A stretch of DNA of 64,000 bases from Microbacterium enclense (GTDB lineage: Bacteria > Actinomycetota > Actinomycetes > Actinomycetales > Microbacteriaceae): positions 248,001-312,000 of the forward strand of contig NZ_KQ758470.1 of NCBI RefSeq assembly GCF_001456955.1. The letters run 5' to 3'. Every line of letters starts with the position of its first letter. Position 1 is the stretch's first letter. Under the pieces are notes generated by a model that searched no databases, was not told the DNA's origin, and worked only from the letters and a program-made list of their open reading frames with translations. This document shows positions 25,015 through 33,911 of this stretch, one piece after another. Both the position numbers and the translations under genes were made by a program.

Positions 25015-25463
25015 GGGTGCGCGTCGCCGTCGCGATCATGACGGTGCTGTTGCTGCTCTACGTCGTGCTGGCCGGCCAGCGCGCGCTCGTGCTGCTCACC
25101 AGCGCCGAACCCGTCGCGATCGCGATGGGCGTCGCGCTCCTCGTGCTGCCGCTGCTGGCGCTCTGGGCCATCGGACGCGAGCTGTGGTTCGGCGTCCGCG
25201 CGCAGCAGCTCGGCGACCGACTGGACGCCGAGGGCGGACTGCCCGACGACGACCTCCCCGTGCGACCCAGCGGCCGCATCGAACGCGAGGACGGCGACGC
25301 GCTGTTCCCGAAGTACCGGGCCGACGTCGAGGCGCATCCCGACGACTGGCGTGCGCGGTATCGTCTCGCGCTCGCCTACGACGCGGCCGGCGACCGGAGG
25401 CGGGCACGTTCCGCCGTCCGCACGGCGATCCGGCTCGAGGGCGCGGAGCGTCGGGCGGGCTGA
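25011..25463 (+). CDS. Small membrane protein with tetratricopeptide-like tail
   Basis: A 150-residue protein with two N-terminal hydrophobic segments (VAVAIMTVLLLLYVVLAG and AIAMGVALLVLPLLALWAIG). A cytosolic tail ends in YRADVEAHPDDWRARYRLALAYDAAGDRRRARSAVRTA, which resembles one tetratricopeptide unit. Related proteins occur after dapB in other actinobacteria, but no function is known. The start overlaps the dapB stop by 4 nt, so translation is coupled. Confidence 0.8.
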   Translation: MRVRVAVAIMTVLLLLYVVLAGQRALVLLTSAEPVAIAMGVALLVLPLLALWAIGRELWFGVRAQQLGDRLDAEGGLPDDDLPVRPSGRIEREDGDALFPKYRADVEAHPDDWRARYRLALAYDAAGDRRRARSAVRTAIRLEGAERRAG

Positions 25464-25487
25464 GACGAGCCTCTGCGTGCGGCGTCG

Positions 25488-26408
25488 CTAGGCGGCGTCG
25501 CGGGCGGGAACGGCGGATGCCACGGCGTCCTCGACCGTGCGGTGCCGGAAGGTGAAGCCACTCTTCTCGAGCACGGCCGGCCGCACGTCGGCATCCGACG
25601 TCAGCAGGGCTTCCGTCGCGTCCGCGCCGAGCGCGAGCTTGACGCCCCACACCGGTGCGCGCAGCACGTACGGGCGGTTCATGCGCCGCGCGAGCGCGAA
25701 GCCGAGGTCGTTCGCCGTGGCGCGGGTCGGTCCGGTGAGATTCACGGGGCCGTCGAGGTCGGAGTCGATGACGTGTCGGATGGCGCGCACCTCGTCGTCG
25801 AGGGTGATCCACGGCCAGACCTGCGTACCGCGTCCGATGGGTCCGGAGACGCCGAGCTTCGTCAGCAGCAGGAGGGGCTTGAGCACGCCCCGCTCGTGGA
25901 CGACCGGCGCGGTGCGCAGCAGCGCGACGCGCGCACGGTCGCCGGCGGCGCGGGCCTCGCGCTCCCAGTCGACGCAGATGTCGACGAGGAAGCCCTCGCC
26001 GCGCGGAGATTGCTCGGTGAGCACGGCGCCGGGCTGCGAGCCGTAGTAGCCGGTGGCGCTGGCGTTGATGAGCGCGGGAGCATCATCACCCAGCGCGCGG
26101 ATCGCCGTCGCCAGGGTGCGGGTCGGCGTGATGCGCGACCAGAGCAGCGTGCTCTTGTAGGAGGGCGTCCAGGGGAAACGGCCGATGGAGGCGCCGTTCA
26201 GGCAGACGACCGCATCGGCGCCCGCGAGCACGTCGGGGTCGAGAGGTGCCGCATCTTGCAACCACTGCACCTCGTGCGCGCCGTTCGGCGCGTGGCGGAC
26301 GAGTGAGGTGACCTCGACGCCATCGCCGCGTAGCGAGTCGACGAGGGCGGAGCCGATGAGGCCCGACGCGCCGGCGATGACGACGCGTCGGGCGGGAGTC
26401 TCAGGCAA
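25488..26408 (-). CDS. TIGR01777-type NAD(P)-binding epimerase-like protein
   Basis: A 306-residue extended-SDR protein of the TIGR01777 (YfcH) family. The Rossmann motif GASGLIGSALVDSLRGDG is at residues 14-31, followed by VVCLNGASI and NASATGYYGSQPG. The family C-domain (DUF1731) shows as LRAPVWGVKLALGADATEALL. The substrate and role are not established. Its start overlaps the end of the osmC-like gene by 8 nt, so the two form an operon. Confidence 0.87.
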   Translation of the reverse strand: MPETPARRVVIAGASGLIGSALVDSLRGDGVEVTSLVRHAPNGAHEVQWLQDAAPLDPDVLAGADAVVCLNGASIGRFPWTPSYKSTLLWSRITPTRTLATAIRALGDDAPALINASATGYYGSQPGAVLTEQSPRGEGFLVDICVDWEREARAAGDRARVALLRTAPVVHERGVLKPLLLLTKLGVSGPIGRGTQVWPWITLDDEVRAIRHVIDSDLDGPVNLTGPTRATANDLGFALARRMNRPYVLRAPVWGVKLALGADATEALLTSDADVRPAVLEKSGFTFRHRTVEDAVASAVPARDAA

Positions 26409-26826
26409 GCGTCGCCTCGAGGGTGATCTCGATGCCCGCGAGCGCCTGCGACACGGGGCAGTTGGCCTTGGCGTCGGCGGCGATCTTCTGGAAGGTCTCG
26501 TCGTCGAGGCCGGGCACGACGGCGTTGACGTTCAGGTGGCTGCCGGTGATGCCGGTGCCGGGCTTGAACGTGATCGACGCGGTCGTGTCGACCGACTCGG
26601 GCGCCGTGCCGTTGTCGGCGAGGGCGTTCGACAGCGCCATGCTGAAACAGGCCGAGTGCGCGCCGGCGAGCAGCTCTTCGGGCGTGGTGACCGAGCTCGA
26701 GCCCTCGCTGCGGGCCTTCCAGTTCACGTCGAACGTGCCGATGCCCGACGAGGTGAAGGTGACCTCACCCGATCCCTCGAACAGGCTGCCCTTCCAGGCG
26801 GTGGCGGCTTCGCTCGTGACGGCCAT
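26401..26826 (-). CDS. OsmC family peroxiredoxin
   Basis: A 141-residue OsmC/Ohr-type protein that should reduce organic hydroperoxides. The catalytic cysteines are in LLAGAHSACFSMAL and in KANCPVSQALAG. TTPEELLAGAHSACF is the hallmark of the OsmC rather than the Ohr subgroup. The ATG at 26826 follows CACGGAGGTTCCC, a proper ribosome site. A TAGGCT hexamer further upstream on the minus strand gives it a leader. It is first in a two-gene operon with the TIGR01777 gene. Confidence 0.9.
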   Translation of the reverse strand: MAVTSEAATAWKGSLFEGSGEVTFTSSGIGTFDVNWKARSEGSSSVTTPEELLAGAHSACFSMALSNALADNGTAPESVDTTASITFKPGTGITGSHLNVNAVVPGLDDETFQKIAADAKANCPVSQALAGIEITLEATLA

Positions 26827-26961
26827 GGGAACCTCCGTGGTGTCTGCGCGGCCGGGGCGACCGCGACGTGGTGCGCACGGTCCGGGTGACCGCGACCCGG
26901 CCAGCCTAGTGAGGGCGTCGGACACCGCCCGGGTCTTGACAGCCCCCGTCGGCCCGTCCCC

Positions 26962-27531
26962 TCAGGCGGCGGCCGGACCCCGTCGCCCCACCAGCCCGGC
27001 GCGTTGCAGGAGCAGGTAGAGCTGGCATCCGAGGCACAGGCCGAAGGCGGCGTTGAGGAAGGCCGCGACGAACGCCATCGCGGCGGCGGTGGGAAGTGCC
27101 CAGGGAACCCCGGCCACGTGAAGCAGCAGACCCACCGCCGTCACGAACAGCCCGACTCCCTGGGCGAACCGCGGCGGGCGGGGGTCTTCGAACTCGGTGG
27201 GCGGCGCGAGACGCGGCTGCACGACACGGCGGTAGAGCACGCTCCACGGCGCCGTCCGCGGTGAGGCGACGCCCCAGACGAAGAGCAGAGCCACGGCCAG
27301 GAGCACGAGGAACCCCGGGTCGGCGATCCGCTCTGCCACCGAAGCCTGCTGCACGGCCCAGGGCGAGGGGGCGAACGAGGCACCCGACAGGGGCTGATAG
27401 GCGAAGAACCCCTGCGTGGCGCGCGGAGAGAGGCCGAGCAGGCTCAGCAACGTCGCCACGAGCAGCAGGGCTGCGGTGAGGGATGCCGCGAAGCGCGGGC
27501 CGCGGGCATCGATTCGTGTGTTCTCAGGCAC
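26962..27531 (-). CDS. DUF4395 membrane protein
   Basis: A 189-residue protein with four hydrophobic segments and the DUF4395 pattern: RFAASLTAALLLVATLL at the start, VRPRLAPPTEFEDPRPPRFAQGVGLFV in the middle, and CLGCQLYLLLQR near the end. The CxxC pair lies close to the last helix. The upstream gene encodes a membrane thioredoxin and overlaps it by 8 nt, so the two probably exchange reducing equivalents. The function of the family is not known. Confidence 0.82.
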   Translation of the reverse strand: MPENTRIDARGPRFAASLTAALLLVATLLSLLGLSPRATQGFFAYQPLSGASFAPSPWAVQQASVAERIADPGFLVLLAVALLFVWGVASPRTAPWSVLYRRVVQPRLAPPTEFEDPRPPRFAQGVGLFVTAVGLLLHVAGVPWALPTAAAMAFVAAFLNAAFGLCLGCQLYLLLQRAGLVGRRGPAAA

Positions 27532-27961
27532 GGGTGTCCTCCTTCTGCAACGTGTCGAGTTCGCGCTCCACCGCCGCGCGGTCGAGCGTCCCGCCGAAGC
27601 GGGTGCGGATCACCCCGCGCCGGTCGAGGACGAGGGTCGTGGGTGTCTGCAGCACGCGGAAGTGCTGGGCGAGGTCGGGGCGATGGGTGAGGTCGACATC
27701 GAGGTGGTGCACGCCGTCGCGGGAGCCGGCCACCTCCGACAGCACCCGACGCACCCCGGGGCAGCGCGAGCACATCTGGGTGCTGAACTGCACGAGAGTC
27801 GCCTCCGCGCCCCAGCGGGCCGTCCCGAGCAGGTCGGGGTCGACGACCTCGGCGGAGTCGACGCTGCGGGCACGTCCCTGGCGAGCGCGCAGCACGAGCC
27901 CCGCCGCCGTCGTCAGCACGACGAGGAGCCCGACCGCCAGAAGAGCGAAGGTCACATCCAC
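27524..27961 (-). CDS. Membrane-anchored thioredoxin-like protein
   Basis: About 145 residues with one N-terminal helix (VTFALLAVGLLVVLTTAAGLVL) followed by a thioredoxin domain. The active site is CSRC in VQFSTQMCSRCPGVRR, and the cis-Pro loop is VLQTPTTLVLD. The redox domain should face the cell exterior if the helix acts as an anchor. The GTG at 27961 is my start choice; a TAGCGT hexamer ends 8 nt before it. Other in-frame GTG codons nearby are possible. It overlaps the DUF4395 gene by 8 nt. Confidence 0.8.
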   Translation of the reverse strand: MDVTFALLAVGLLVVLTTAAGLVLRARQGRARSVDSAEVVDPDLLGTARWGAEATLVQFSTQMCSRCPGVRRVLSEVAGSRDGVHHLDVDLTHRPDLAQHFRVLQTPTTLVLDRRGVIRTRFGGTLDRAAVERELDTLQKEDTRA

Positions 27962-28130
27962 GACCGACAACGCTAATCCGGCGACGGCGGTGACAGGGCC
28001 GATGAGTCGTCGCGTGACGCCGCGGTCCGCTGCTCCGCCGGGCTCTCGGCATCCGTCCTCCCCAGAGCGCGCCCGCGCGCCGGCCTCCACCGACCTCGTC
28101 CGCGACACCCGGCCGCAAGCGCTCCGGCGG

Positions 28131-28136
28131 TATCGT
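28131..28136 (+). promoter_or_regulatory. -10 hexamer TATCGT, leaderless thyA
   Basis: TATCGT ends 7 nt before the thyA GTG at 28144. Confidence 0.55.
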
Positions 28137-28143
28137 GAGGGCC

Positions 28144-28953
28144 GTGACCGTCGAGATCCCCACCCCCTACGAAGACCTCCTCCGCGACGTGCTCGAGACG
28201 GGCGTGCACAAGTCCGACCGCACCGGAACGGGCACCACGAGCGTCTTCGGGCGGCAGATCCGCTTCGACCTGGCCGCGGGCTTCCCGCTCATCACGACGA
28301 AGCGCGTGCACATGAAGTCGATCGCCTACGAGCTGCTGTGGTTCCTGCGGGGCGAGTCCAACGTGGGCTGGCTGCAGGAGAACGGCGTGTCGATCTGGGA
28401 CGAGTGGGCGGACGCCGACGGCGAGCTCGGTCCCGTCTACGGGGTGCAGTGGCGCTCGTGGCCGACCGCCGACGGCGGCACCATCGACCAGATCGCGCAG
28501 GTGATCGAGCAGATCCGGCGCGACCCCGACTCGCGTCGCCTGATCGTCTCGGCGTGGAACCCCGCCGACATCCCCGACATGGCGCTCGCCCCCTGTCACG
28601 CGCTGTTCCAGTTCTACGTCGCCGACGGCAGACTGTCGTGCCAGCTCTACCAGCGCAGTGCCGACATGTTCCTCGGCGTGCCCTTCAACATCGCCTCCTA
28701 CGCGCTCCTGACCCTGATGGTCGCGCAGCAGACGGGGCTCGAACCCGGGGAGTTCGTCTGGACGGGCGGCGACTGCCACGTCTACGACAACCACCGCGAG
28801 CAGGTGCAGCAGCAACTCTCCCGCGAGGCGTACCCGTATCCGACGCTGCGTTTCGCCCGGAAGCCCGAGTCGATCTTCGACTACACCTACGACGACATCG
28901 TCGTCGAGGACTACCAGCACCACCCCGCCATCCGCGGAGCCGTCGCGGTATGA
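28144..28953 (+). CDS. thyA: Thymidylate synthase
   Basis: A 269-residue ThyA that makes dTMP from dUMP with methylenetetrahydrofolate. The nucleophile Cys lies in [11 protein letters not shown]. Other signatures are [13 protein letters not shown] at residue 24, [30 protein letters not shown] and GDCHVYDNH. The GTG at 28144 is preferred over the GTG at 28135, which overlaps the predicted promoter. Its stop overlaps folA as ATGA, coupling dTMP synthesis to dihydrofolate recycling. Confidence 0.97.
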   Translation: MTVEIPTPYEDLLRDVLETGVHKSDRTGTGTTSVFGRQIRFDLAAGFPLITTKRVHMKSIAYELLWFLRGESNVGWLQENGVSIWDEWADADGELGPVYGVQWRSWPTADGGTIDQIAQVIEQIRRDPDSRRLIVSAWNPADIPDMALAPCHALFQFYVADGRLSCQLYQRSADMFLGVPFNIASYALLTLMVAQQTGLEPGEFVWTGGDCHVYDNHREQVQQQLSREAYPYPTLRFARKPESIFDYTYDDIVVEDYQHHPAIRGAVAV

Positions 28954-29441
28954 CCACCGTCGGACTCGTCTGGGCGCAGGCCCACGACGGCGTGATCGGC
29001 GCCGATGGGGGGATGCCGTGGCACGTGCCCGAAGACCTCGCGCACTTCCGCGCGGTCACCGGATCGTCCGACGTCATCATGGGCCGTCGCACGTGGGAGT
29101 CGCTTCCCCCGCGGTTCCGGCCTCTGCCGGGGCGACGCAACATCGTCGTGACGCGCTCGCCCGACTGGTCGGCCGACGGCGCCGAACGAGCGCCGTCGCT
29201 CGATGACGCCCTCGCCCTGGCCGACGGCGATGAGGTGTGGGTCATCGGCGGCGGTCGCCTCTACGCCGAGGCCATCGAGCGAGCCGATGTGATCGAGCTG
29301 ACCCGCCTCGACGTCGCCGTCGCCGGTGACACCTTCGCCCCCGCGATCGACGGCTGGGGTCTCGAGGCCACCGACGGCTGGCACACCTCGTCGAGCGGCA
29401 TCCGGTACCGCTTCGAGACGTACCGGCGGCCGGGGCACTGA
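28950..29441 (+). CDS. folA: Dihydrofolate reductase
   Basis: A 163-residue DHFR that regenerates tetrahydrofolate consumed by ThyA. Features are [27 protein letters not shown] with the substrate-binding acidic residue, [12 protein letters not shown], the phosphate-binding GRRNIVVTR, and [12 protein letters not shown]. It is translated from an ATG overlapping the thyA stop by 4 nt. The SDR gene starts one base after its stop, so the three form an operon. Confidence 0.97.
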   Translation: MTTVGLVWAQAHDGVIGADGGMPWHVPEDLAHFRAVTGSSDVIMGRRTWESLPPRFRPLPGRRNIVVTRSPDWSADGAERAPSLDDALALADGDEVWVIGGGRLYAEAIERADVIELTRLDVAVAGDTFAPAIDGWGLEATDGWHTSSSGIRYRFETYRRPGH

Positions 29442-29442
29442 G

Positions 29443-30195
29443 ATGGCGACCGCGCTGATCACGGGCGCCAGCTCCGGCCTCGGCGCCGAGTTCGCCCGCC
29501 AGCTCGCCGCCCGCGGGGCCGACCTCGTCGTCGTCGCGCGTGATCGCGGCGCGCTCGAAGCGCTCGCGGCCGACGTGGGCCGTCGTCACCGGGTAGGGGT
29601 GGAGGTGCTCGTCGCCGACCTGCTCGACCCCGAGGCGCTCGCCCGCGTCGAGGCCCGTCTCGCCGAGGGCGTCGACGTGCTCGTGAACAACGCCGGCTTC
29701 GGCCTCGACCTCGCGTTCGCCGACAATCCGATCGACGCCGAGGTGCGCCACCTGCGCCTGCACGTCGAGGCCGCGTTGCGCCTGACCCACGCCGCGCTCG
29801 GTCCGATGCTGGCGCGGGGGAGCGGGCGCGTCGTCAACGTCGCCTCGGTCGCGGGCTTCGTGCCGCGTGGCACGTACGGCGCCGCGAAGGGGTGGCTGAT
29901 CTCGTTCAGCCGATGGGCGAACGTGGTCTACCGCTCGCGCGGCGTGACCGTGACCGCCGTCTGCCCCGGGTTCGTGCACACGAACTTCCACGAGCGGCTC
30001 GGCCTCGCCCCCGGTGCGGAGGGCGTCGCGCCGGGACTGTGGCTCGACGCGTCGACCGTCGTGCGCCAGGGTCTGCGGGCCGCCGCGCGCGGGCGGTCGG
30101 TCAGCGTGCCGTCCTGGCGCTACAAGCTGCTCGTCGCCGGGTCGCGTCTGCTCCCCGACCGCGTCGTCGTGCGCGCGGCCGCGCGGGGACGCTGA
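29443..30195 (+). CDS. Short-chain dehydrogenase/reductase
   Basis: A 250-residue classical SDR. The cofactor motif TGASSGLG is at residues 7-14, NNAG at about 87-90, and the catalytic Ser in VNVASVAGF precedes YGAAK, which gives the Tyr-x3-Lys pair. The substrate is unknown. It resembles the acyl-carrier/aldehyde reductases annotated as SDR family proteins in other actinobacteria. It lies one base after folA with no promoter visible between them. Confidence 0.88.
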   Translation: MATALITGASSGLGAEFARQLAARGADLVVVARDRGALEALAADVGRRHRVGVEVLVADLLDPEALARVEARLAEGVDVLVNNAGFGLDLAFADNPIDAEVRHLRLHVEAALRLTHAALGPMLARGSGRVVNVASVAGFVPRGTYGAAKGWLISFSRWANVVYRSRGVTVTAVCPGFVHTNFHERLGLAPGAEGVAPGLWLDASTVVRQGLRAAARGRSVSVPSWRYKLLVAGSRLLPDRVVVRAAARGR

Positions 30196-30215
30196 GTCCG
30201 GCCGACACGCGGGAC

Positions 30216-30752
30216 CTACCGGAAACGCCCCAGCCGAATGCCCGCGAACGCCAGCGCCGCGATCGTCTCCCCGTCGGTGATCTCCCCGTCCGCGATGAGG
30301 TCCAGCGCACCGGCGAACGGCACCCAGCGCACCGCGTCGATGCCCTCCTCGTGCTGCGAGGCCGTGGCATCCGTGATCGTCAGATCCCGCGCGAGGAACA
30401 CGTCCTCCGGCGCATCGGCGATGCCGTTCAAGGCGTTCATGCGTCCGAGATGGTGCCACGTGGATGCCGTGATGCCGGCCTCCTCGAGCAGCTCGCGCTG
30501 GGCGGCCACCAGCGGATCCTCGCCGTCGGAGCCGCCCGCGGGCACCTCGATCGAGCGCCCGGTCGTGTAGCGGTCGAGCTCGACGAGGCACACGCGTTCG
30601 CGGTCGTCGAGGGCGATGACGAACACCGCCGGATGCTGCATGCGCACGACGCCGTAGATCCCGTCGCCGTGCGGGCCGGTGACGTCGTCTTCGCGCACGT
30701 GGATCCACCGGTTCTCGTACACGGTGCGCGATGCGCGGGTGCTCCAGGCCAT
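30216..30752 (-). CDS. Nudix hydrolase (ADP-ribose pyrophosphatase-like)
   Basis: A 178-residue Nudix protein. The catalytic helix reads EDPLVAAQRELLEEAGI with the REx2EE core intact. VCLVELDRYTTGRSIEVPAGG resembles ADP-ribose pyrophosphatases. The loop before the Nudix Glu, PAGGSDGED, is one residue shorter than the usual PAGxxDPGED. It probably cleaves a nucleoside diphosphate sugar or ADP-ribose. It is leaderless: a TAGGGT hexamer ends 7 nt before the ATG at 30752. Confidence 0.86.
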   Translation of the reverse strand: MAWSTRASRTVYENRWIHVREDDVTGPHGDGIYGVVRMQHPAVFVIALDDRERVCLVELDRYTTGRSIEVPAGGSDGEDPLVAAQRELLEEAGITASTWHHLGRMNALNGIADAPEDVFLARDLTITDATASQHEEGIDAVRWVPFAGALDLIADGEITDGETIAALAFAGIRLGRFR

Positions 30753-30759
30753 GCCGCCC

Positions 30760-30765
30760 ACCCTA
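30760..30765 (-). promoter_or_regulatory. -10 hexamer TAGGGT, leaderless Nudix gene
   Basis: TAGGGT is read on the minus strand 7 nt before the ATG at 30752. Confidence 0.65.
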
Positions 30766-30835
30766 GGCGGCACCGCGGTCACGGATTGTTCATCCCCCGC
30801 GTGCGAACCGCCGGGGGAGGGGGCCGCCGACCCGA

Positions 30836-30841
30836 TAACCT
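30836..30841 (+). promoter_or_regulatory. -10 hexamer TAACCT, leaderless dapA
   Basis: TAACCT ends 6 nt before the dapA ATG. The gap GGGAGC could also serve as a weak ribosome site. Confidence 0.55.
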
Positions 30842-30847
30842 GGGAGC

Positions 30848-31825
30848 ATGACGCACTCCGGCAATCCCTTCGGTCAGGTGCTCGTCGCGCTCATCACCCC
30901 GATGACCGCCGACGGCGAAGTCGATTGGCCCGCCACCGAGAAGCACATCGACGACGTCATCACCGCCGGCGCCGACGGCATCGTCGTCACCGGCACCACG
31001 GGTGAGACCTCCACCCTCACCGACCCTGAGAAGCTCCGCCTCGTCGAGGTCGGCAAGAGCGTCTCGGCCGGTCGCGCCAAGATCATCACGGGCGGCGGCT
31101 CGAACGAGACCGCGCATGCCATCGAGCTCTACAAGGCCAGCGAGAAGGCCGGCGCCGACGGCATCATGATCGTCACGCCGTACTACAACAAGCCCACGCA
31201 GGCCGGCATCCTGACGCACTTCCGTCTCGTCGCCGACGCGACCGACCTGCCGGTGATCCTGTACGACATCCCCGGCCGTACCGGTGTGCCGATCAAGTAC
31301 GAGACGATCCTGCGCCTGGCGAAGCACCCCAACATCCTCGCGATCAAAGACGCCAAGGGCGACTTCAGCGAGGTCAGCCGCGTGCTCAACCAGACCGACC
31401 TGATGTACTTCTCGGGCGATGACGCCAACGTGCTGCCGCACCTGTCGATCGGCGCCTCGGGTCTGATCGGCGTGACCGCGAACATCGCGGCCGCTCCGTA
31501 TCGCACGATCGTCGATGCCGTGAATGCCGGCGACCTGGCCTCGGCCACCGCCGCGCACAAGGGCCTCGAGCCGCTCGTGCGCGCCGTCATGACCCACGTC
31601 CCGGGTACCGTCGCGGCGAAGTACATCCTGCACGGCCTCGGCCGCATCGGCAGCCCGCGCGTGCGTCTGCCCCTGGTCGGCCCCGAAGAGTGGGAGGCCG
31701 CCGTGATCGAAGACGAACTGGCCCTCGTGAAGAACGTGGCCGGCGCAGACTTCTCCAACTTCCGGCCCGACCGCAACGCGGCCGCCGGCGGTGCCCTGCC
31801 GAAGGTGCACGGCACCACGCGATAG
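30848..31825 (+). CDS. dapA: 4-hydroxy-tetrahydrodipicolinate synthase
   Basis: A 325-residue DapA that condenses pyruvate with aspartate semialdehyde, the first committed step toward diaminopimelate and lysine. Its Schiff-base Lys is in LAIKDAKGD. The Tyr of the proton relay is in VTPYYNKP, and TGTTGETSTL is the substrate loop. A C-terminal extension of about 20 residues follows the barrel. rnj lies about 100 nt downstream, as in other actinobacteria. Confidence 0.96.
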   Translation: MTHSGNPFGQVLVALITPMTADGEVDWPATEKHIDDVITAGADGIVVTGTTGETSTLTDPEKLRLVEVGKSVSAGRAKIITGGGSNETAHAIELYKASEKAGADGIMIVTPYYNKPTQAGILTHFRLVADATDLPVILYDIPGRTGVPIKYETILRLAKHPNILAIKDAKGDFSEVSRVLNQTDLMYFSGDDANVLPHLSIGASGLIGVTANIAAAPYRTIVDAVNAGDLASATAAHKGLEPLVRAVMTHVPGTVAAKYILHGLGRIGSPRVRLPLVGPEEWEAAVIEDELALVKNVAGADFSNFRPDRNAAAGGALPKVHGTTR

Positions 31826-31861
31826 ACATCGGAGTCCGCCGCTCCGCGGCTCGGGACGCAA

Positions 31862-31919
31862 TATAGAGGGGTGCCGCGAGGCGGCATCCGAAACGAAGGG
31901 ATGCCACGCGGTGGCATCC
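31862..31919 (+). promoter_or_regulatory. Promoter and tandem hairpins before rnj
   Basis: TATAGA (31862-31867) is a candidate -10. It is followed by two similar hairpins in tandem: 31869-31889 (arms GGGTGCCGC and GCGGCATCC, loop GAG) and 31899-31919 (arms GGATGCCAC and GTGGCATCC, loop GCG). The second ends one base before the AGGAGG ribosome site of rnj. Confidence 0.65.
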
Positions 31920-31931
31920 GAGGAGGCACAT

Positions 31932-33608
31932 ATGCCCACGACCGTTTACGATCCCCCCGCGCTCGCCCCCGGAACCCTGCGCGTCATCCCGCTCGGCGGC
32001 CTCGGCGAGGTGGGCCGCAACATGACGGTGTTCGAGTACGAGGGCAAACTGCTCGTCGTCGACTGCGGCGTGCTGTTCCCCGAGGAGCACCAGCCCGGCG
32101 TCGACCTGATCCTGCCCGACTTCGAGCCGATCAGGCACCGCCTCGACGACATCGTCGGTGTCGTGCTCACGCACGGCCACGAAGACCACATCGGCGCGGT
32201 CCCCTACCTGCTGAAGCTGAAGGGCGACATCCCCCTCATCGGATCGGGCCTGACGCTCGCGCTCATCGAGGCGAAGCTCAAAGAGCACCGGATCCGGCCG
32301 TACACGCTGACGGTCGAAGAGGGGCAGCGCGAGAAGGTCGGCCCGTTCGACCTCGAGTTCGTCGCGGTGAACCACTCCATCCCCGACGCGCTCGCCGTCG
32401 CGATCCGCACGCCCGCGGGTCTCGTGCTGGCCACCGGCGACTTCAAGATGGACCAGCTTCCGCTCGACGGCCGCATCACCGACCTGCGGGCCTTCGCTCG
32501 GCTCGGCGAAGAGGGCGTCGACCTGTTCCTCGTCGACTCGACCAACGCGGACGTCCCGGGCTTCACGCCGACCGAGCGCGGCATCGGTCCCGTGCTCGAC
32601 CAGGTCATCGCCCGCGCTCCGCGCCGGGTCGTGGTCGCGAGCTTCTCGAGCCACGTGCACCGCGTGCAGCAGGTGCTTGACGCCGCCCACGCCAACGGCC
32701 GCCGCGTGGCGTTGCTCGGCCGCAGCATGGTGCGCAACATGGGCATCGCCGCCGACCTCGGTTACCTCAACGTGCCCGAGGGCGTGCTCATCGACTACAA
32801 GAAGGCGCGCGACCTCCCCGACAACCAGATCGTCTACATGTCGACCGGGTCTCAGGGCGAGCCCATGGCCGTGCTCAGCCGCATGGCCAACCTCGACCAC
32901 GCGATCGAGCCGGGCGAAGGCGACACCATCATCCTGGCATCCAGCCAGATCCCCGGGAACGAGAACGCGATCTACCGGGTGATCGACGGACTGACGAAGC
33001 TCGGCGCGACCGTCGTGCACAAGGGCAACGCCAAGGTGCACGTCTCGGGGCACGCCGCCGCGGGCGAGCTGCTGTACTGCTACAACATCCTCAAGCCCAA
33101 GAACGTGCTCCCCGTGCACGGCGAGTACCGCCACCTCATGGCGAACGCCAAGCTCGCGCGCGAGACCGGCATCCCCGAAGAGAACACGATCCTCGGCGAG
33201 AACGGCACCGTCGTCGATCTGCGCGACGGCGTCGCCTCGGTCGTGGGGCAGGTCGACATCGGCTTCGTCTACGTCGACGGCTCGTCGGTGGGCGAGATCA
33301 CGGATGCCGATCTGAAAGACCGTCGCATCCTCGGCGAGGAGGGCTTCATCTCGGTCATCGTGGTCGTCGATTCGGCAACCGGCAAGATCGTCTCCGGTCC
33401 CGAGATCCACGCCCGCGGCGTCGCCGAGGACGACAGGGTCTTCGACAGCGTCAAGCCCAAGATCGCCGCAGCCCTGGCCGAGGCGGCGAAGTCGGGCGTC
33501 CGCGACAACCACGCGCTCTCGCAGGTCGTGCGTCGAACGATCGGCCGCTGGGTGAATCAGTCTCTGCGTCGTCGGCCCATGATCGTGCCGATGGTCATCG
33601 AGGCCTGA
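31932..33608 (+). CDS. rnj: Ribonuclease J
   Basis: A 558-residue metallo-beta-lactamase/beta-CASP RNase. The zinc site is LTHGHEDHIGA, with further ligands in NHSIPD and VPVHGEYRHL. The beta-CASP region includes IVYMSTGSQGEP and ASSQIPGNENAIYR. It should have endo- and 5'-exonuclease activity in mRNA decay and rRNA maturation, alongside the PNPase encoded 12 kb upstream. The ATG follows AGGAGGCACAT. The hairpins directly ahead of the ribosome site could allow self-control. Confidence 0.95.
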   Translation: MPTTVYDPPALAPGTLRVIPLGGLGEVGRNMTVFEYEGKLLVVDCGVLFPEEHQPGVDLILPDFEPIRHRLDDIVGVVLTHGHEDHIGAVPYLLKLKGDIPLIGSGLTLALIEAKLKEHRIRPYTLTVEEGQREKVGPFDLEFVAVNHSIPDALAVAIRTPAGLVLATGDFKMDQLPLDGRITDLRAFARLGEEGVDLFLVDSTNADVPGFTPTERGIGPVLDQVIARAPRRVVVASFSSHVHRVQQVLDAAHANGRRVALLGRSMVRNMGIAADLGYLNVPEGVLIDYKKARDLPDNQIVYMSTGSQGEPMAVLSRMANLDHAIEPGEGDTIILASSQIPGNENAIYRVIDGLTKLGATVVHKGNAKVHVSGHAAAGELLYCYNILKPKNVLPVHGEYRHLMANAKLARETGIPEENTILGENGTVVDLRDGVASVVGQVDIGFVYVDGSSVGEITDADLKDRRILGEEGFISVIVVVDSATGKIVSGPEIHARGVAEDDRVFDSVKPKIAAALAEAAKSGVRDNHALSQVVRRTIGRWVNQSLRRRPMIVPMVIEA

Positions 33609-33613
33609 TCGAT

Positions 33614-33654
33614 ACGACGCGCCGTGGGAACGCTCCGCGGCGCGTCGTCGTTTC
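33614..33654 (+). terminator. rnj terminator
   Basis: The arms ACGACGCGCCG (33614-33624) and CGGCGCGTCGT (33638-33648) are perfectly complementary, followed by CGTTTC. Confidence 0.7.
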
Positions 33655-33899
33655 GGCCCCGAAGGTCTCCGTACGGATGCCGGCGGGGGCCGCCGAGAGG
33701 AGCCCGGACCCACGCCCGGTGGGGCCGCCGCGACGTCCCGGTACGGCCGCCCGGCGGTGATCCGACGAAGCGGTCCGCCCCTGGCCCATCGTCGTGCCGG
33801 CTCGCGGCGCTCCGGTGCTTCAGCTCGACCGTGCCGTCGCGAGGCGCGTCGGCGGCGAGGCGGGGAGCCCATCGTTCTCGCGCGGGCCCGCGCAGTCGC
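33655..33899. other. Gap with no gene seen
   Basis: This G+C-rich stretch between the rnj terminator and the acetyltransferase promoter contains no convincing gene, RNA or repeat. Confidence 0.5.
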
Positions 33900-33905
33900 T
33901 ATCAT
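33900..33905 (+). promoter_or_regulatory. -10 hexamer TATCAT, leaderless acetyltransferase gene
   Basis: TATCAT ends 6 nt before the ATG at 33912. Confidence 0.55.
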
Positions 33906-33911
33906 GCGGGC

